64,000 nucleotides of DNA from Prochilodus magdalenae (GCA_024036415.1 JAMWET010001064.1:360001-424000); one strand, 5' to 3'. Positions 20,773 to 32,839 are shown, counted from the first letter of the stretch. Program-made: numbers and translations. Notes: a model not told the origin generated them from the letters alone.

Positions 20773-22100
20773 AAGTAGAAAAAAAGAAAGCACGCCGGCG
20801 AGTGTAACAATGACAATAAGTAGGGGAGGAAGTGATAAAAAAAGGGAGGGATTGGAGTTCCCATATGGTGGCTCCCCCAGCGAGAGAGCAGAGATGATAC
20901 CCCAGAGACCGGAATGGAGGGGGTGCAGGCCCCTCTGCCGCTTCCCCCAGCGGCCCACTTCTTTTTAAAGGCGCTAGCATAAGTGACCGAAGCCGGCTGT
21001 TGCATGAGGGCTTACCGGGGAACCATTCAGGCAGTATTAGCGACAGATGAATTGATGTTTATAACCAGGTACACAGGGACCCCTAATTCTGTAATGTGTG
21101 CTTGGGCCCCGCCGTCGCAGCATCTTTGAGGGGCTCCTGGACCCGGCCGCCCGTCGAGTTAACGTGGCCGGGAAAAAATGAAGCTCGGTCACGTGGGCTA
21201 TGTAGAGTTTTTCCTGCCTCTTCTTCTTCTTCTTCTTCTTTCGGAAAGTGGCCTTTTCTCCACAGTCATCGCCGCACTCGGTTTGTGTTTATATGCCGTA
21301 TATGATGGGATCATAAACGTAGGCCTACGTGCCGTAATGAGTACGCGCCAAGCCTGTAAACTAAGAAAGCGAAAACAAGAGGCGCGACGAGGACGCGAGA
21401 GAGAGAGAGAGCGAGAGAGAGGGAGGGCGAGGCTCGATCGCTCACGTTGTTGTCAGAAGTGAGGAAAACAAACCAATAAAACAGAAAACAGCTAAATATT
21501 ACAGTGCACTCAACAGCCATAAACAGATGGCGGCTCAATGAAATGAAATTGCGTATACGTTGTCTTTGCTTTATGGCTCCGCACTAATTGAAGCCGTTAT
21601 AACTCCTACCTTTCTGCCATATAATAAAGGGAATTGGTTCATTTGGAGTCGACCGGCTTTACTCGCCTCTCGCCGCCGCCGCGTGTCCAGCCGTCCAAAC
21701 CCCTTTGACCCCTCGCCGTGCTCCAGCTGCCGTGATCTTTTACCGCCCGCCTTTTTTAATATGCACGTTTGTTTATTCCCGAGGTACCGTCAGAACAAAC
21801 TCTCCCGGCCGATAGGTAACCATATGCTACCGTTTTGGAAATGAAGGCATCGGAAAGCTTTCCTTTAGGCCCTGATCCAATTGCTTTAGCGATGTATCGG
21901 CAGCTGACGTTCCCTGTATTAAAATGGGGATGTTGATGGGAATGTAACGCGGTTGCGGCCTGTGGCAGATGGTTTCATGTACAGAGGGAAGAGGCACGGA
22001 AGTTTATTAGCTGTATGATTCCACAGATCAGAACTGACCAGGACTGAAGCTATAGTTTGGCCGTAAATTCCATAGCAGTGGTCATTAATGCGCAGTGGTA
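20773..22100. other. CpG-richer unique block, cluster of candidate conserved elements
   Basis: About 1.3 kb nearly free of interspersed repeats contains CpG-rich parts (for example 'gacccggccgcccgtcgag') and AT-rich regulatory-looking parts ('ttgctttatggctccgcact', 'gctttagcgatgtatcggc'). Short (TTC)n at 21220-21240 and GA-rich 21400-21425 runs interrupt it. Open frames on both strands are short with no known domains. A CpG-island promoter is possible but unsupported by an exon. Confidence 0.4.
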
Positions 22101-22274
22101 GGTGGGGACTGTAATTGGAGGAAGTGCCAGTGGTGTACAGGGAAAGCTGGCTCTAGGCTTCTGGAGGTGATGTGTGGATTATTAAGGACCGGATGCTTGT
22201 TTGGCATTCTGCAAAATTTAGAGTTTATATCACAGACAATATCAGTGTCAGTGGAGCCAGTGTCTTCAATAGAG

Positions 22275-23215
22275 ATTTATCACAGTCTGTGGATCTACCC
22301 TGGATTAATCACAATCTGAGTGTCTAAACCTGGATTAATCACAATCTGAGTGTCTAAACCTGGATTAATCATAATATGAGTCTCTAAACCTGGATTATTC
22401 ACAATCTGAGTGTCTAAACCTGGATTATTCACAATTTGAGTGTCTAAACCTGGATTAATCATAATATGAGTCTCTAAACCTGGATTATTCACAATCTGAG
22501 TGTCTAAACCTGGATTAATCACAATCTGAGTATCTAAACCTGGATTAATCACAATCTGAGTGTCTAAACCTGGATTATTCACAATCTGAGTGTCTAAACC
22601 TGAATTATTCACAATCTGAGTATCTAAACCTGGATTAATCACAATCTGAGTGTCTAAACCTGGATTATTCACAATTTGAGTATCTAAACCTGGATTAATC
22701 ATAATCTGAGTCTCTAAACCTGGATTATTCACAATCTGAGTGTCTAAACCTGGATTAATCACAATCTGAGTATCTAAACCTGGATTAATCACAATCTGAG
22801 TGTCTAAACCTGGATTATTCACAATCTGAGTGTCTAAACCTGAATTATTCACAATCTGAGTATCTAAACCTGGATTAATCACAATCTGAGTGTCTAAACC
22901 TGGATTATTCACAATTTGAGTGTCTAAACCTGGATTAATCATAATCTGAGTCTCTAAACCTGGATTATTCACAATCTGAGTGTCTAAACCTGGATTAATC
23001 ACAATCTGAGTATCTAAACCTGGATTAATCACAATCTGAGTGTCTAAACCTGGATTATTCACAATCTGAGTGTCTAAACCTGAATTATTCACAATCTGAG
23101 TATCTAAACCTGGATTAATCACAATCTGAGTGTCTAAACCTGGATTAATCACAATCTGAGTGTCTAAACCTGGATTAATCACAATCTGAGTATCTAAAAC
23201 CTGGAATAATCACAA
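22275..23215 (+). repeat. 30-bp minisatellite with 240-bp higher-order structure
   Basis: Roughly 31 units of 30 bp (tgtctaaacctggattaatc followed by acaatctgag) are arrayed head to tail. Variant positions (attaatc/attattc, tgtc/tatc/tctc, tggatt/tgaatt) recur every eight units. The 60-bp blocks at 22561, 22801 and 23041 are identical, as are those at 22501, 22741 and 22981. Because 30 is a multiple of three, the minus strand is open for about 295 codons of a PGLDTQIV-type decapeptide. That frame is a by-product, without a promoter or domain. Confidence 0.97.
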
Positions 23216-23605
23216 TTTAAGTATGTGAACCTGGATTAATCATAATCTGAGTATCCAAACCTGGATTATTCACAATCTAAGTATCTTATTTTGGAGTCAC
23301 AATCTAAATATCTTCACCAGAATGATTTATAGTCTGTGTGTCTAACCCTGGATTCATCTTATTATTTTAACCTGCAACAATCCCAGCCTGAGCATCTAAA
23401 CCTGGATTAATCACAGTCTGAATATCTTAATCTGAATTATTCCCAGTTTGAGTATCTAATCCTGGATTATTCCCAGCTCGAGTATCTAACCCAGGATTAT
23501 TCCCAGCCTGAATATCCAACCCTGGATTATCAAGTATCTTAATCTGCATTTTTCACAGTTTGAGTATCTCGTTTTCGATTTATTAGTATCTAAACCTGGA
23601 TTAAT
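23216..23605 (+). repeat. Degenerate margin of the 30-bp minisatellite
   Basis: Units with 'cctggattaatc', 'cctggattattcccag' and 'gagtatctaa' continue but with indels and growing divergence. This is the usual decay gradient at a minisatellite edge. Confidence 0.85.
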
Positions 23606-24410
23606 CCCAGCAAACACTACACCTCCCAATATTGTATTACTTTTGTGCAAACAAACATCACAGATGATTTTGGATATATGCATATTTAAATACCACACTC
23701 CTTCCAAAACCGAGCTCTTGCCTTGCTTTGAAACTAACCAAATCAATTTTGGAATCAGTCCAAGAATGGAAATTATTAAAGTCATATTCACATCTCTGTA
23801 AATTAGACATTCAGACTGCTTTACCTCCACTCAGTTTAGTCGTGGCTCTGTTGGTAATTTGGAGAGTATGTGGGGTCGCTTGTGTTGCGCCTCGTCCCAC
23901 GACCCCCCGTGGCGTGCAATTTACTCGTACTTCGCCCGATACTGAGTCAGTCATTTGCTTCACAATGAACAGGCATTTACAGTCACAAAGTTATGACCAA
24001 TTCTGTCGTTCCCTGGGAGCAAATTGCCTGATGCCGATTGTACAATCAGTAGATGGCTGTCGCTTAAGTGCCACTCGCGCATTTCCTCTTTTTTCCCCCT
24101 CCATTCTGTAAACAAAGGGCTTTTGATTGGCGCTTATCTTTCAGGTTTGCTAATACAGCCATGATGGTCGACACAAAAGATTAGAGTGAAGCCTTGCCAT
24201 TATTTCCAACTTCCCATGCAATAATGTGGCCAAAGCTTTACATACTACCAGTGTCTAAAAATATGCTTCAGGCATGAATTCATAATCGTGTTTACAAATA
24301 TAGAAACACAGAAAGAGGTCCTCATTTGTGCATTGTTCAAAATACATAGTGCCATGTTCATAAGGCTACATGACATCTTTATCAGCTCCTTATGGTGAAT
24401 GATGGAGACC
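23606..24410. other. Candidate conserved noncoding element (about 23820-24240)
   Basis: Unique sequence with 'gcaaattgcctgatgccgat', 'caaagggcttttgattggcg' and related words, free of repeats. A 127-codon open frame at 23728-24111 has no recognisable domain. A regulatory element is the more likely reading. Confidence 0.4.
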
Positions 24411-24412
24411 TA

Positions 24413-24928
24413 CAGGGGTTAGACAATGAAACTGAAACACCTGTCATTTTAGTGTGGGAGGTCTCATGGCTAAATTGGACTAGCCTGGTGGCCAATCTTC
24501 ATTAACTGCACATTGCACCAGTAAGAGCAGAGTGTGAAGGTTCAGTTAGCAGGTAAGAGCACAGTTCTGCTCAAAATACTGCAATGCACACAACATTATG
24601 GAACATACCAGAGTTCAAAAGAGGACAAACTGTTGGTGCACGTCTTGTTGTGACCAAGACAGCAAGTCTTTGTGATGTATCAAGAGCCACGGTATCCAGG
24701 GTAATGTCAGCATACCACCAAGAAGGACGAACCTCCACCAGCATCACGTAGTGACCTGGCCACTATCCTGCAAGAAGAATGGCTTAAAATGACCACTGTG
24801 CAGGACGCAGTATATGTCATTCCCAAGACGAACTGACGCTGTATTGGCCGCAAAAGGAGGCCCTACACCATACTAATAAATGATTGTGGTCTAAAACCAG
24901 GTGTTTCAGTTTCATTGTCCAACCCCTG
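24413..24928 (+). mobile_element. Internally deleted Tc1-like element, family E, copy 1
   Basis: It is flanked by a TA duplication and has about 30-bp inverted ends ('caggggttagacaatgaaac' on the left and 'tttcattgtccaacccctg' on the right). The 5' part derives from the transposase helix-turn-helix region and the 3' part from its C-terminus. The catalytic middle is missing, joined at 'aaggacgaacctccaccagc'. The copy at 62743 has the same join. Small deletions here (near the start codon and at about 24648) break the frame. It could only move with transposase supplied elsewhere. Confidence 0.95.
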
Positions 24929-24930
24929 TA

Positions 24931-25480
24931 TGTCAACATTCAGAAAGGCTTTATTCAGTCGGTGTCCTATGTCACAAAAGTTGTTTGAGGTCAAACTGTC
25001 ATAACCCAAATCTTATAATATATAACACTGGTATGCTATGACAAATCAATTTACTTATGGGTCATTATTATTGTAATTCAACCTGCATCTTCTTAGAATT
25101 ATGCCACTTTGACATACACTGAACACCTATCATGTCATTTAAAACCAGAAAGTGTTGACATCCAGGTTGGCAAACATAAGCTTTATGTCATATACTTGTT
25201 GGAATGAGTGTTTATGAAAGTCAATGTAGGTCAATGTCAACATGGAAATATGACTTTGCACTGGTGTAGTTGGCTTTGTATTGTTTTGTATGTGTGTTTT
25301 GATGGTCCACTGCTGGCTGAAGTGTTTGGCACCATATTGGCTAAATTAGTGACTAAGAGTGACTTAGGTGACGCTACGATCACAACTACAAGCTCTACAA
25401 GGTTCCTAATTGGAAACTTCGCCCACAGTGAGGACTCTATCCGGATGACAAGGATTCCCAGGCCTGCGGAGCTACAATGC
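24931..25480. other. Unique sequence, nothing recognised
   Basis: AT-leaning noncoding DNA without tandem repeats. A 91-codon open frame at 25208-25483 shows no domain I know. Confidence 0.4.
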
Positions 25481-26420
25481 TGACTAGACTGGCCACTAGA
25501 GTTATGCTACATGCATGCCAAGAGGGACCTTCTATCTGTGGCTAAGGACTGCCTAGACTGGCTACAGAAGCTATGCTACATCACAGCTGCCTGGTCTCGT
25601 CGCTGGAGCTACACTACACTAAAGATGCAGCACTGGTTGAACTGCCCACTAGAGTTATGCTACATCCAGGCCAAAAGGGACCTGCCTTCTGTGGCTAAGG
25701 ACTCCTTCCAGGCTACAAGGCTTCCCAGTCTTGCTACCGAAGTCATGCTACACCACAGCTACAGAGCTGCCTGAGCTACTTGTTGGAGTTACACTACACT
25801 AAAGCTACAGAGCTACTTAGACTGGCCACTAGAGGTATGCTACACTGCAATCACGAAGCTTCATAGACTGGCCACTGAAGCTATGCTATAAAGCTGCTAA
25901 AGTTGCTTACTCTCTGCTGGAGAAATGATTCAATGAAGCTAGGAAGCTGCTTCAGGCTAAGAGTCCTGCTAGACTGGCCACTGGGCCTATGTTACACCTC
26001 AACTACAAAACTGCCTAGACTGGCTACTGAGCTATGCAATACCACAGCCATGAAGCTGCCCGGGCTAGCCACTGGAACTACAATACACTGCAGCTATAAA
26101 GTTGTCTAGGCTGGCAACTGGAGCTAGGCTACACTGCAACTGGAAAGCTGCCTGGACTGGCCGCTGGAGCTATGCTACACTGCAACTGGAAAGCTGCCTG
26201 GACTGGCTACACTAATGCTACAGGACATCTCAGGTGCACAGGGACCTTCTTCCTGCAGCTAATTACTCTTTTGCGGCTCCAAGTCTTGCCAGACTGGCCA
26301 CTGGAGCTATGATACACCACAACTACAGAGCTGTCTGGGCTGGCCATGGAGCTATGCTACACCAAAGCCATGAACCAACAGGTTTGCCTGAGCTGGCCAC
26401 TTTACACTGTAGCTCAGGGG
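25480..26420 (+). repeat. Diverged minisatellite, about 46-bp period
   Basis: Repeated phrases are 'agactggccactggagctat', 'gctacactgcaactggaaag' and 'gctgcctggactggc'. The clearest adjacent pair (about 26105-26215) has a 46-bp spacing; elsewhere spacing varies. The scattered open frames follow the repeat and are not genes. Confidence 0.8.
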
Positions 26421-27399
26421 TGTTGTACCATAGGTAATAGTGGATGTGACTGAACAGGATTTACACCATGCTATATAAATGTAATATATATTTAAAAATG
26501 TACTTTAACTGTGACCTTATGTGGTGGCAAGGAGCTTTTATGGCTTTCAATGAAATGAAGCATCTGACATAACATTGCACAAGGCCCAAAGCAATGTTGT
26601 GCATCACATTCAAGCCCACCTCTACGTTTTCTATACTAGCAGCCAGTAACTTGGTAAAGTAATTGCAATTCAAAGTCACTGTAACTGACCATTTGTTCAC
26701 AATTTCACGTCTCTGTTTTAAATAAGACATTAGCTATGTCCTCTCAATGCAGGACAGTTACAGAATCATTTTCTAGTCCTCATGCATGATGTTTGAAGCA
26801 GAGAATGCAGACACCACACACAGAGTAGGTCATTTTCTCAGCATTGGCGCTAATTAAAAGGTTGAGCATGTTTGTCCGAAGGTTTCTGGCCACAGAAAAC
26901 TCATGTCCTCATAAACGTTTAATTTTAGATTATATTTGAGTGATTACAGATGATTAAAACTTCTCTAATTATACCAAGTACTTAATTACCTCAACCCGGC
27001 TACATTCTTAATTTGAAACGTGTGGCATCGCCATGAACACCAATGTTTTACGCTTTACACAAAGCCACAACAAACAATAGACTTTCTGAATGCTATATTA
27101 GTGTTTCCATTTTAAAAAGGTACATATCATTTATGGCTTTATTTACTGTATATGAGGCATTTACTGGCACTGCCCACACACCCACATGTTGCATGTTTAC
27201 AGTGTGGCATGCATTACATTCGTGTATATATAGCTCCGGGTTGCTGAATGTCCATGTTTGTCTGTTAGATGTTGCAGTACGTTCACTGTAGGTTATGGAA
27301 CACTACTGGAAACTTGGGGAGGACTTCCTAGAACAGTACTTAATTGGTGCAGATCTTCTTTAGAAGACTGGACTTACTTTGTCACCATAGGTAGGCTTA
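26421..27399. other. Unique sequence with a candidate conserved block
   Basis: The part about 26860-27060 ('aaacgtttaattttagatta', 'cttctctaattataccaag') looks like other ATTA-rich candidate regulatory blocks. The rest is unremarkable noncoding sequence. Confidence 0.3.
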
Positions 27400-27560
27400 T
27401 AGGGTGGGTATGACATATGGAGTCCCCCAGGGATCAGTCCTTGGATCACTTCGGTGCAGTCTCCATATGGTGACTTTGGGACCCATCATACAGACAATAT
27501 GACAGTATTGATTAACATAGCTATGCAGATGATAACACAGATATATCTGGATCTTGGGCC
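27400..27560 (+). pseudogene. LINE reverse-transcriptase remnant (L2-like)
   Basis: Translation from 27416 gives YGVPQGSVLG, the conserved segment ahead of the catalytic box in LINE reverse transcriptases. The YADD box itself is at 27532-27543, reached through a frameshift and stop codons. Motif spacing fits a non-LTR retrotransposon of the L2/CR1 type common in fish. Only about 160 bp survive, so it is a dead fragment. Confidence 0.75.
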
Positions 27561-28039
27561 ACATGATTAGAGCCCTACAGACTCACTGTGCCACTGTTTG
27601 GAGCATTTATGGAGAATTTATCCTTAGGGAGGTATTTTAAATCTTTTGAATTAAGTCTTTTATTTTTAAATTCCCGTTATATTTGTGTTGTGAGCTTTGC
27701 TGATTGTCAAAAAATTGTTTGAACATTTTTTTTTCATTATTTTCATTATGTAGTTAAATTATGTAAATTAAAATAACAAAAACTGAAGATTTTTTAACAA
27801 ATTAAGTTAACAAATCTTTGATGCAGTATTAAATGTGGCAGTATTAAATGTGGACTTTCATAGGCCACATTTTATTTTTCTATGTTTCAAATATTTTATA
27901 TTCAGAGAGTGTTTTGGTAAGCTGGGAATGTTGTTGTTGCTGTTGTCACGCTGCTCTTCATGTTTACTCAGGTATGCTGACGGTGGCGCAGACTTTTCAG
28001 AGACCCCTCATATTACCTTCAGGCTCTCCCTTTTAGTTA
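27561..28039. other. AT-rich unique sequence
   Basis: T-rich and A-rich runs dominate. The overlapping open frames at 27835-28047 are unrecognised. Confidence 0.4.
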
Positions 28040-28397
28040 TGCTGTAATGGCCAGGCCTGCTGGAGTCACTGCTGCACTCTGTTAACACCATATAGTGTGT
28101 TCAGATCTTCTGTCAGAGCTAACAGTCTGTAGGTTCTGATTGTCTGAGTTAAACTGCTGCCCAGCCTGTGGACCACCACGGAGCCCCTGGCTGTCCTGCA
28201 CTGTGGAGGTTTGGCCTGCGTCTTGCTGTCCCATCTGATGACCCAGCAACTTAACTACAGACTAATCAGACATTTATTCCTCCATTTATTCACTCCGCTC
28301 CATGCTTGTCTTGTTATCTGGTGTTGACCCGAGGAGGATGGGTTGCCCTTTTGAGTCTTGGTTCCTCTCGAGGTTTCTTTCGTTTTAACTAAGGGAG

Positions 28398-28400
<3 letters not shown>
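28040..28400 (+). mobile_element. Fish interspersed repeat, forward partial copy
   Basis: It contains 'ctaatcagacatttattcc', 'gaggaggatgggttgccctt' and 'cctctcgaggtttctttcg', followed by 'agggagtttttctc'. It belongs to the same family as the reverse copy at 6845-7095, but the 3' end was replaced by or expanded into the CT microsatellite that follows. Confidence 0.6.

Positions 28401-28401
<1 letters not shown>

Positions 28402-28455
<54 letters not shown>
28402..28455 (+). repeat. Compound (CT)n(TA)n microsatellite
   Basis: About 33 bp of CT passes directly into about 21 bp of TA. Confidence 0.97.
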
Positions 28456-29588
28456 ATTACTTGTATAAATGAAATGAAAAAGTGTTCAGCTTCACTCACT
28501 ACTCTTAGTATCAGTTTACTACCTCTTCACAGTCACACTCTTTTACAGCTGACAGATGCAAGCTAAAGACAGCTCGGCTAGTGAAGTTAGTCCAAGGAGC
28601 TTAGCATATACACCATGTGTACCTTTATTAAAACCAATGATTTCATTTGGAAATCATTTTTTGGATGCTTAGTGCAGCCATCGGATGTTCAGATAGTATA
28701 AAATTAAATTAAATTAATTAAAATTATCATATATAATCATATAACATTTTATATAACTGTAAATTAGATATAAAAATGTAATTAATTAATAATTAATAAT
28801 AAAGTAACAGCACACTTCTAAGCAATAATAATTTATATAGTTCCTGTGTCTGCACCATTTGTGCTTTTCCTAAGTATTAATCCTCATTCCAGACCAAACT
28901 TTCCCACAGTATCCTGTGTAGAGTCTAAGGAATAGGGGGATAGTGTCCTCTGTGCTCTGGTGTTATACAGCTACTGTTTTCTAGTTAAAAGTTTTCCTCT
29001 TGCTTGTTCACCTCTTTTACCCTGTACTGTTGGATCAAACTCCCAGCGAAGGGATCAAAAAGCAGAAAAAAACTGATTTCTTTAGTTGGATTTGAGCTGG
29101 GAACGCTGCGGCCCCCGAGTTGGGGGAGGTGGGGAGGGTGGGGGGTGAGTTTGGGACGTTGTGGGCCATCTGAAAGCCGCTCAACTGTGGCTTTGATGGA
29201 GTATGTCAGGCCAATCAAGCCGGGCGGCGAAGGCTGATTGGCCTTGCCAGCAGAGCAGGGGCTCAGAAGAAGGCCTGATATTACCTGTACCTCCGTCTGA
29301 CAGACCGGAGATGACCGCAGACCCTCCGCCAGACGCCCTAACCCCCACCCCCCACCCCCCTCCACCAACAAAAAACCCTTGCCATAACACAGAAATAAAC
29401 TATGACTTGTGTTACCGCCAGACATGTTTGTGTGGAATTCCTAATATGCCAAAACTACGTGATGAAGATTTGTATATTCAGTGTTTATGATTTAAATATG
29501 TACATTATTCCTACACATATAGAAATAATCTACACATGCATATATGCAACAAATGTATATCTCAATGACAAAACTATGTTTATGTTAT
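28456..29588. other. Unique sequence; AT-rich part then GC-richer block
   Basis: 28456-28990 is AT-rich with nothing recognised. The block about 29005-29340 is GC-richer and includes G-runs ('tgggggaggtggggagggtg'). It could form a G-quadruplex and may be a conserved element. Open frames on both strands overlap each other and show no domains. Confidence 0.3.
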
Positions 29589-29834
29589 AGATCGTTGCTG
29601 TCCAAAAAAAAAAACAAAAAAAAACTAGTCTCTCCAAAATGGCTACTTTACAGGAGAGGACAAAACCTCATTTAATTTGAATGGAAGTCTATGGAACCAG
29701 GCGTGTTTTCTGTTGGTCCAGTCATAATGAAATTTTCACACATACTAAACACCTGGTCATATATTTAAAAGATGCATAAAAGTAAAAATCAACAAAAATT
29801 GTGATACATGTTTGTCTTTGGTTAGCCATGATAT
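29589..29834. mobile_element. Hairpin MITE family D, copy 3
   Basis: The left end is 'agatcgttgctgtccaaaa', with an expanded A-run at 29605-29625. The interior phrases 'ggctactttacaggagagg' and 'ggaagtctatggaacc' match those of copy 2 (17292-17546) in reverse orientation. The right end is decayed ('tgtctttggttagccatgatat'). Confidence 0.8.
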
Positions 29835-30154
29835 GTCATTCATGCGGGAAAGGCAATTCTGTTCAGTGTACCATGATACATGGTCGAGAGCGTTGTTTCA
29901 AATCATTTTGAACCCATATTGTCACAGAAACAATACTGTTCATCAAAAAATGGAGCAGCTTTTAACCTATTTTAAACCTATGTGTAAATATATTCATCAT
30001 CTTAAGTTACATATTATACACTGTAATAGTCAGTTCAGAACATTGTAAAGTTATGTACTTCAAGATGTGATCTCTAGTTACGTCGAATAATTACTTCTAG
30101 TTATGAAATATCGCTGGTGAAACCAAAATTAATGTTGGACTAAACTGGGAAAGA
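29835..30154. other. Unique sequence, nothing recognised
   Basis: AT-rich noncoding stretch. The 78-codon frame here has no domain I know. Confidence 0.4.
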
Positions 30155-30342
30155 TCCACCATCGGCCTGGAACAGCCTACGAAATGATATAAAGATATAA
30201 AGTTGTTTTTTTATTTTTGATATGTTTTTGTGTAAAGTGTTGAAGTGATGTACTGCTGCCATTTTTGGCCAGGTCTCCCTTGTAAAAGAGATCTGTGATC
30301 GGTGGTCTGTGAAGACCTGATTAAATAAAGATTAAATAAGTA
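30155..30342 (+). mobile_element. LINE 3' end fragment
   Basis: The codons around 30168 read WNSLRNDI, which fits the WNSLP-type motif near the C-terminus of many LINE second open frames. The 3' UTR contains 'ttggccaggtctcccttgta' and ends 'gattaaataaagattaaata', a terminal pattern I know from fish LINEs. Clade uncertain; strongly 5'-truncated. Confidence 0.65.
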
Positions 30343-31014
30343 TACCAGTCAGAACAGGCGCGCACCAACAGTAAAAGACTTATGTGGCCATAAATAAATT
30401 TGTCAATTAAAAATGAGGAAAAACAGCTACAAAATAATGCTAATTATTGGTAGCAACATTATGGAATTTTTGTAGTATGTTAGCACTATGCTAACAGCAA
30501 TCAAAATGTGATCAAAGTGATTAAAAAAAACATTTAATGCTTGTAAATTATATCCCATGTTCATGTAACATACAGTTACACATTTTGTATTGTACATACT
30601 CTGTATGCCACATGAACATGGACTGACCTTTACCTGTAGGTTTCCCCAGTGAAAAGACCACTCCTACCAGCAACAGTTTTGGGATTCTAACTAGTTCCAG
30701 TGTTGATCTTTGTGAGGTGATTTTTAAGTGAGGCTGAGTTTAGTCCTGTTTGGAAAGGCACAGTACTTGTCCCAAAGTCATCTGAGCCAGCAAACCAACT
30801 GTAAGTGGACCTCATCAACAAAACTCCCTGTCCACACAACCAAACAGACCTAGCATTTACCTATTAGCATTTAATGTTAGCATAGCATAGTAGCATACTA
30901 GCATAACAGGCCAAAATAGCATCTGAGCACAGCTCGATTGGCTTTAGGATAGCACATGAGCATATTAGCATATGAGCATAATATAGCTTGTTAGCATAGC
31001 AGGTTAGCATTGGT
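30343..31014. other. Unique sequence with a TAGCAT-rich stretch
   Basis: From about 30855 to 31010 the word tagcat and variants recur irregularly ('gttagcatagcatagtagca'), a degenerate simple repeat. The remainder shows nothing recognisable. Confidence 0.5.
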
Positions 31015-31240
31015 TGTCACTGAAGATGACCTGCTGCCATTCGGAGTCATTTCATGACAGTCTGGCGCGACACCATTGCAGTCTTTGGTGACGTTGAGGT
31101 GGTGTTAAGGACAGTCGCCGTAATGGTCAGTCGCTGCCTACATGTAGTCCTGCATGGTGCAGCTGTCTGACTATGGTGCTGGCACTAACTGGATGACTCA
31201 TGGAGGACATCACTGCTCAATAAATGATGGCAATCATGGC
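31015..31240 (-). mobile_element. Tc1-like family A, copy 2 (5' fragment)
   Basis: The reverse complement contains 'accagactgtcatgga'-type sequence ('gccagactgtcatgaaatg' here) and the first-aspartate upstream region ('gcagcaggtcatcttcagtg'). It corresponds to the segment before the catalytic motif in other copies and ends where that motif begins. The C-terminal half is absent. Confidence 0.7.
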
Positions 31241-31984
31241 TAAGCGATGAGGCCTGTCAAACGCTCTTCAACTCCCCCCAAGGAGGTGCTACCCTACTTC
31301 CTTTTATGAGTAGAAAAAGTACCTAGTGTTTGCTGGTGACCCCTAGATGAAGACAAAGTAACTATCAGGGGATGCTGAGCTCACAAGCTATGGTCTCTAA
31401 CTGTCTACCAGCAAAGTGGAGGGGTTTCCAATATAGCGGCAGGTGAACACCAGAACCATAAACATAAGCAATCAACAACACTCAAAAGATGAACAGTGCT
31501 TCAGGTCCAGGACTGTTGGAGAACACTCCACATCCTCTGAAGAAGATCAAAGCTTTCCGAGATTTGCCTTCCAGGTTCGATGAGGCATGTAAGATGAAGA
31601 TGAGCAGATGACCCATGTTAATTAACGTGGAATTTGGATTAAGTGCTCTGCTGGCACTGGGAAACAGGCACTGATGGTGGGTTTTCCCCATTAAACTTGA
31701 GCTTCATTTAGATGCTCCAAGTTCTGCAATTTAATACCGCACATCACCCCCACAAACTGATACTGATGATCACTCCCTTGGCAAATCCCATGGTGTTTAG
31801 ACACAGTTGTTATGTTCAGTTTCAGTGTTATGACTCAAAGGCTGGTGCAAGTTACACCCAGAGAGAAGAATGGAGGAACTATGGTGGAGTGGGATCTGGT
31901 TAATAGAAAGAACAGGAATGGCAGGATAGCTCTTAGGGTGCAAGAGTAAGGACAAGGTCCCAGTCCCTCATATTCCTAGGCTGT
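31241..31984. other. Unique sequence, nothing recognised
   Basis: No gene or repeat family could be assigned. Short open frames only. Confidence 0.4.
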
Positions 31985-32370
31985 TCAGACACAGCCATCC
32001 TGCTGGCGGTTGTAATCACCCCTCAGCGTCAATACCGGACTGAGAATCGTCCACCAGCTAAAACTATCCAGCACAACAGAGTCATGTGGGCAGCGTCCTG
32101 TGGGCAGTGTCCTGTGGTGTCCACTGGTGAAGGACAAGAGGATCACCAACACCGGACTGTGCAGCAGCAGATGAACTATCATCTCTGACTGTACATCCAT
32201 AAGGTGGACCAGTAAGGTAGGGGTGTCTAATAGAGTGGACAGTGAGTGGACACAGTGTTTAAAGACTCCAGCTGAGAATGATCCACCACCCACTTAATAC
32301 CTGCTCTGTGGTGGTCCTTTGGGGGTCCTGTCCATTAAAGAACAGGGTTATAAAGTATATATGTTCCTAT
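31985..32370 (+). mobile_element. Family C repeat, copy 3
   Basis: It shares 'agagtggacagtgagtgga', 'gagaatgatccaccaccca' and 'taatacctgctctgtggtgg' with the other copies. It retains the internal 'gggcagcgtcctgtgggcag' motif that expanded to a minisatellite in copy 1. Terminal inverted repeats are not preserved. Confidence 0.75.
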
Positions 32371-32839
32371 ATGTGGTGTAGCAGTGGAGCTGTTGGACAA
32401 CAGATTGGAGGTGAGCCTACCATTCTGATATGACTGTGTACATGCAATAGTCAGTGGTCAGTGGAGTGGTCTCCATGATCCAAGCCAAAGCAGTTTACCA
32501 AATCCAACATGATCACTGGAAAATGCTCCAAATTGCTCTTTAGTAGCCGTATAATTTAAGGATGTCCCATTTTCCGACATGCTACAGACAAAATGAGGAT
32601 ATTATGATACGAGGGTTTGAGCAGGCTGGCCCCCTCTTCCTCATTTCACGCTGATTCTACGCTATTGTGACGAAGCTTCCACCCAGATTACTTCATCTTC
32701 ATCCACATCTGTGGTCCCTAATGTCAGCGCAGAAGAGACCCCCGGTACACCTCTAGAGTTTTGTTCTTCTTTATGTATAAACAGACATTTGTACATTTGC
32801 TATCAACACCTGCAACAAGATTAGCAAGAAATGCAATTG
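32371..32839. other. Candidate conserved block (about 32560-32810)
   Basis: Unique sequence ('gacatgctacagacaaaatg', 'cagattacttcatcttcat') lies between two transposon relics. No gene was recognised. Confidence 0.3.

Noticed and set aside
22295..23182. 295-codon minus-strand frame encoding a PGLDTQIV-type decapeptide repeat
   Set aside because: It is open only because the repeat unit is 30 bp, a multiple of three. No promoter, signal or known domain.
22275..23215. Regular direct repeats that might suggest a CRISPR array
   Set aside because: Units are contiguous 30-bp repeats with no unique spacers, in a vertebrate genome. This is a minisatellite.
23728..24111. 127-codon open frame in a unique block
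   Set aside because: No recognised domain or splice context; such lengths occur by chance in 64 kb read in six frames.
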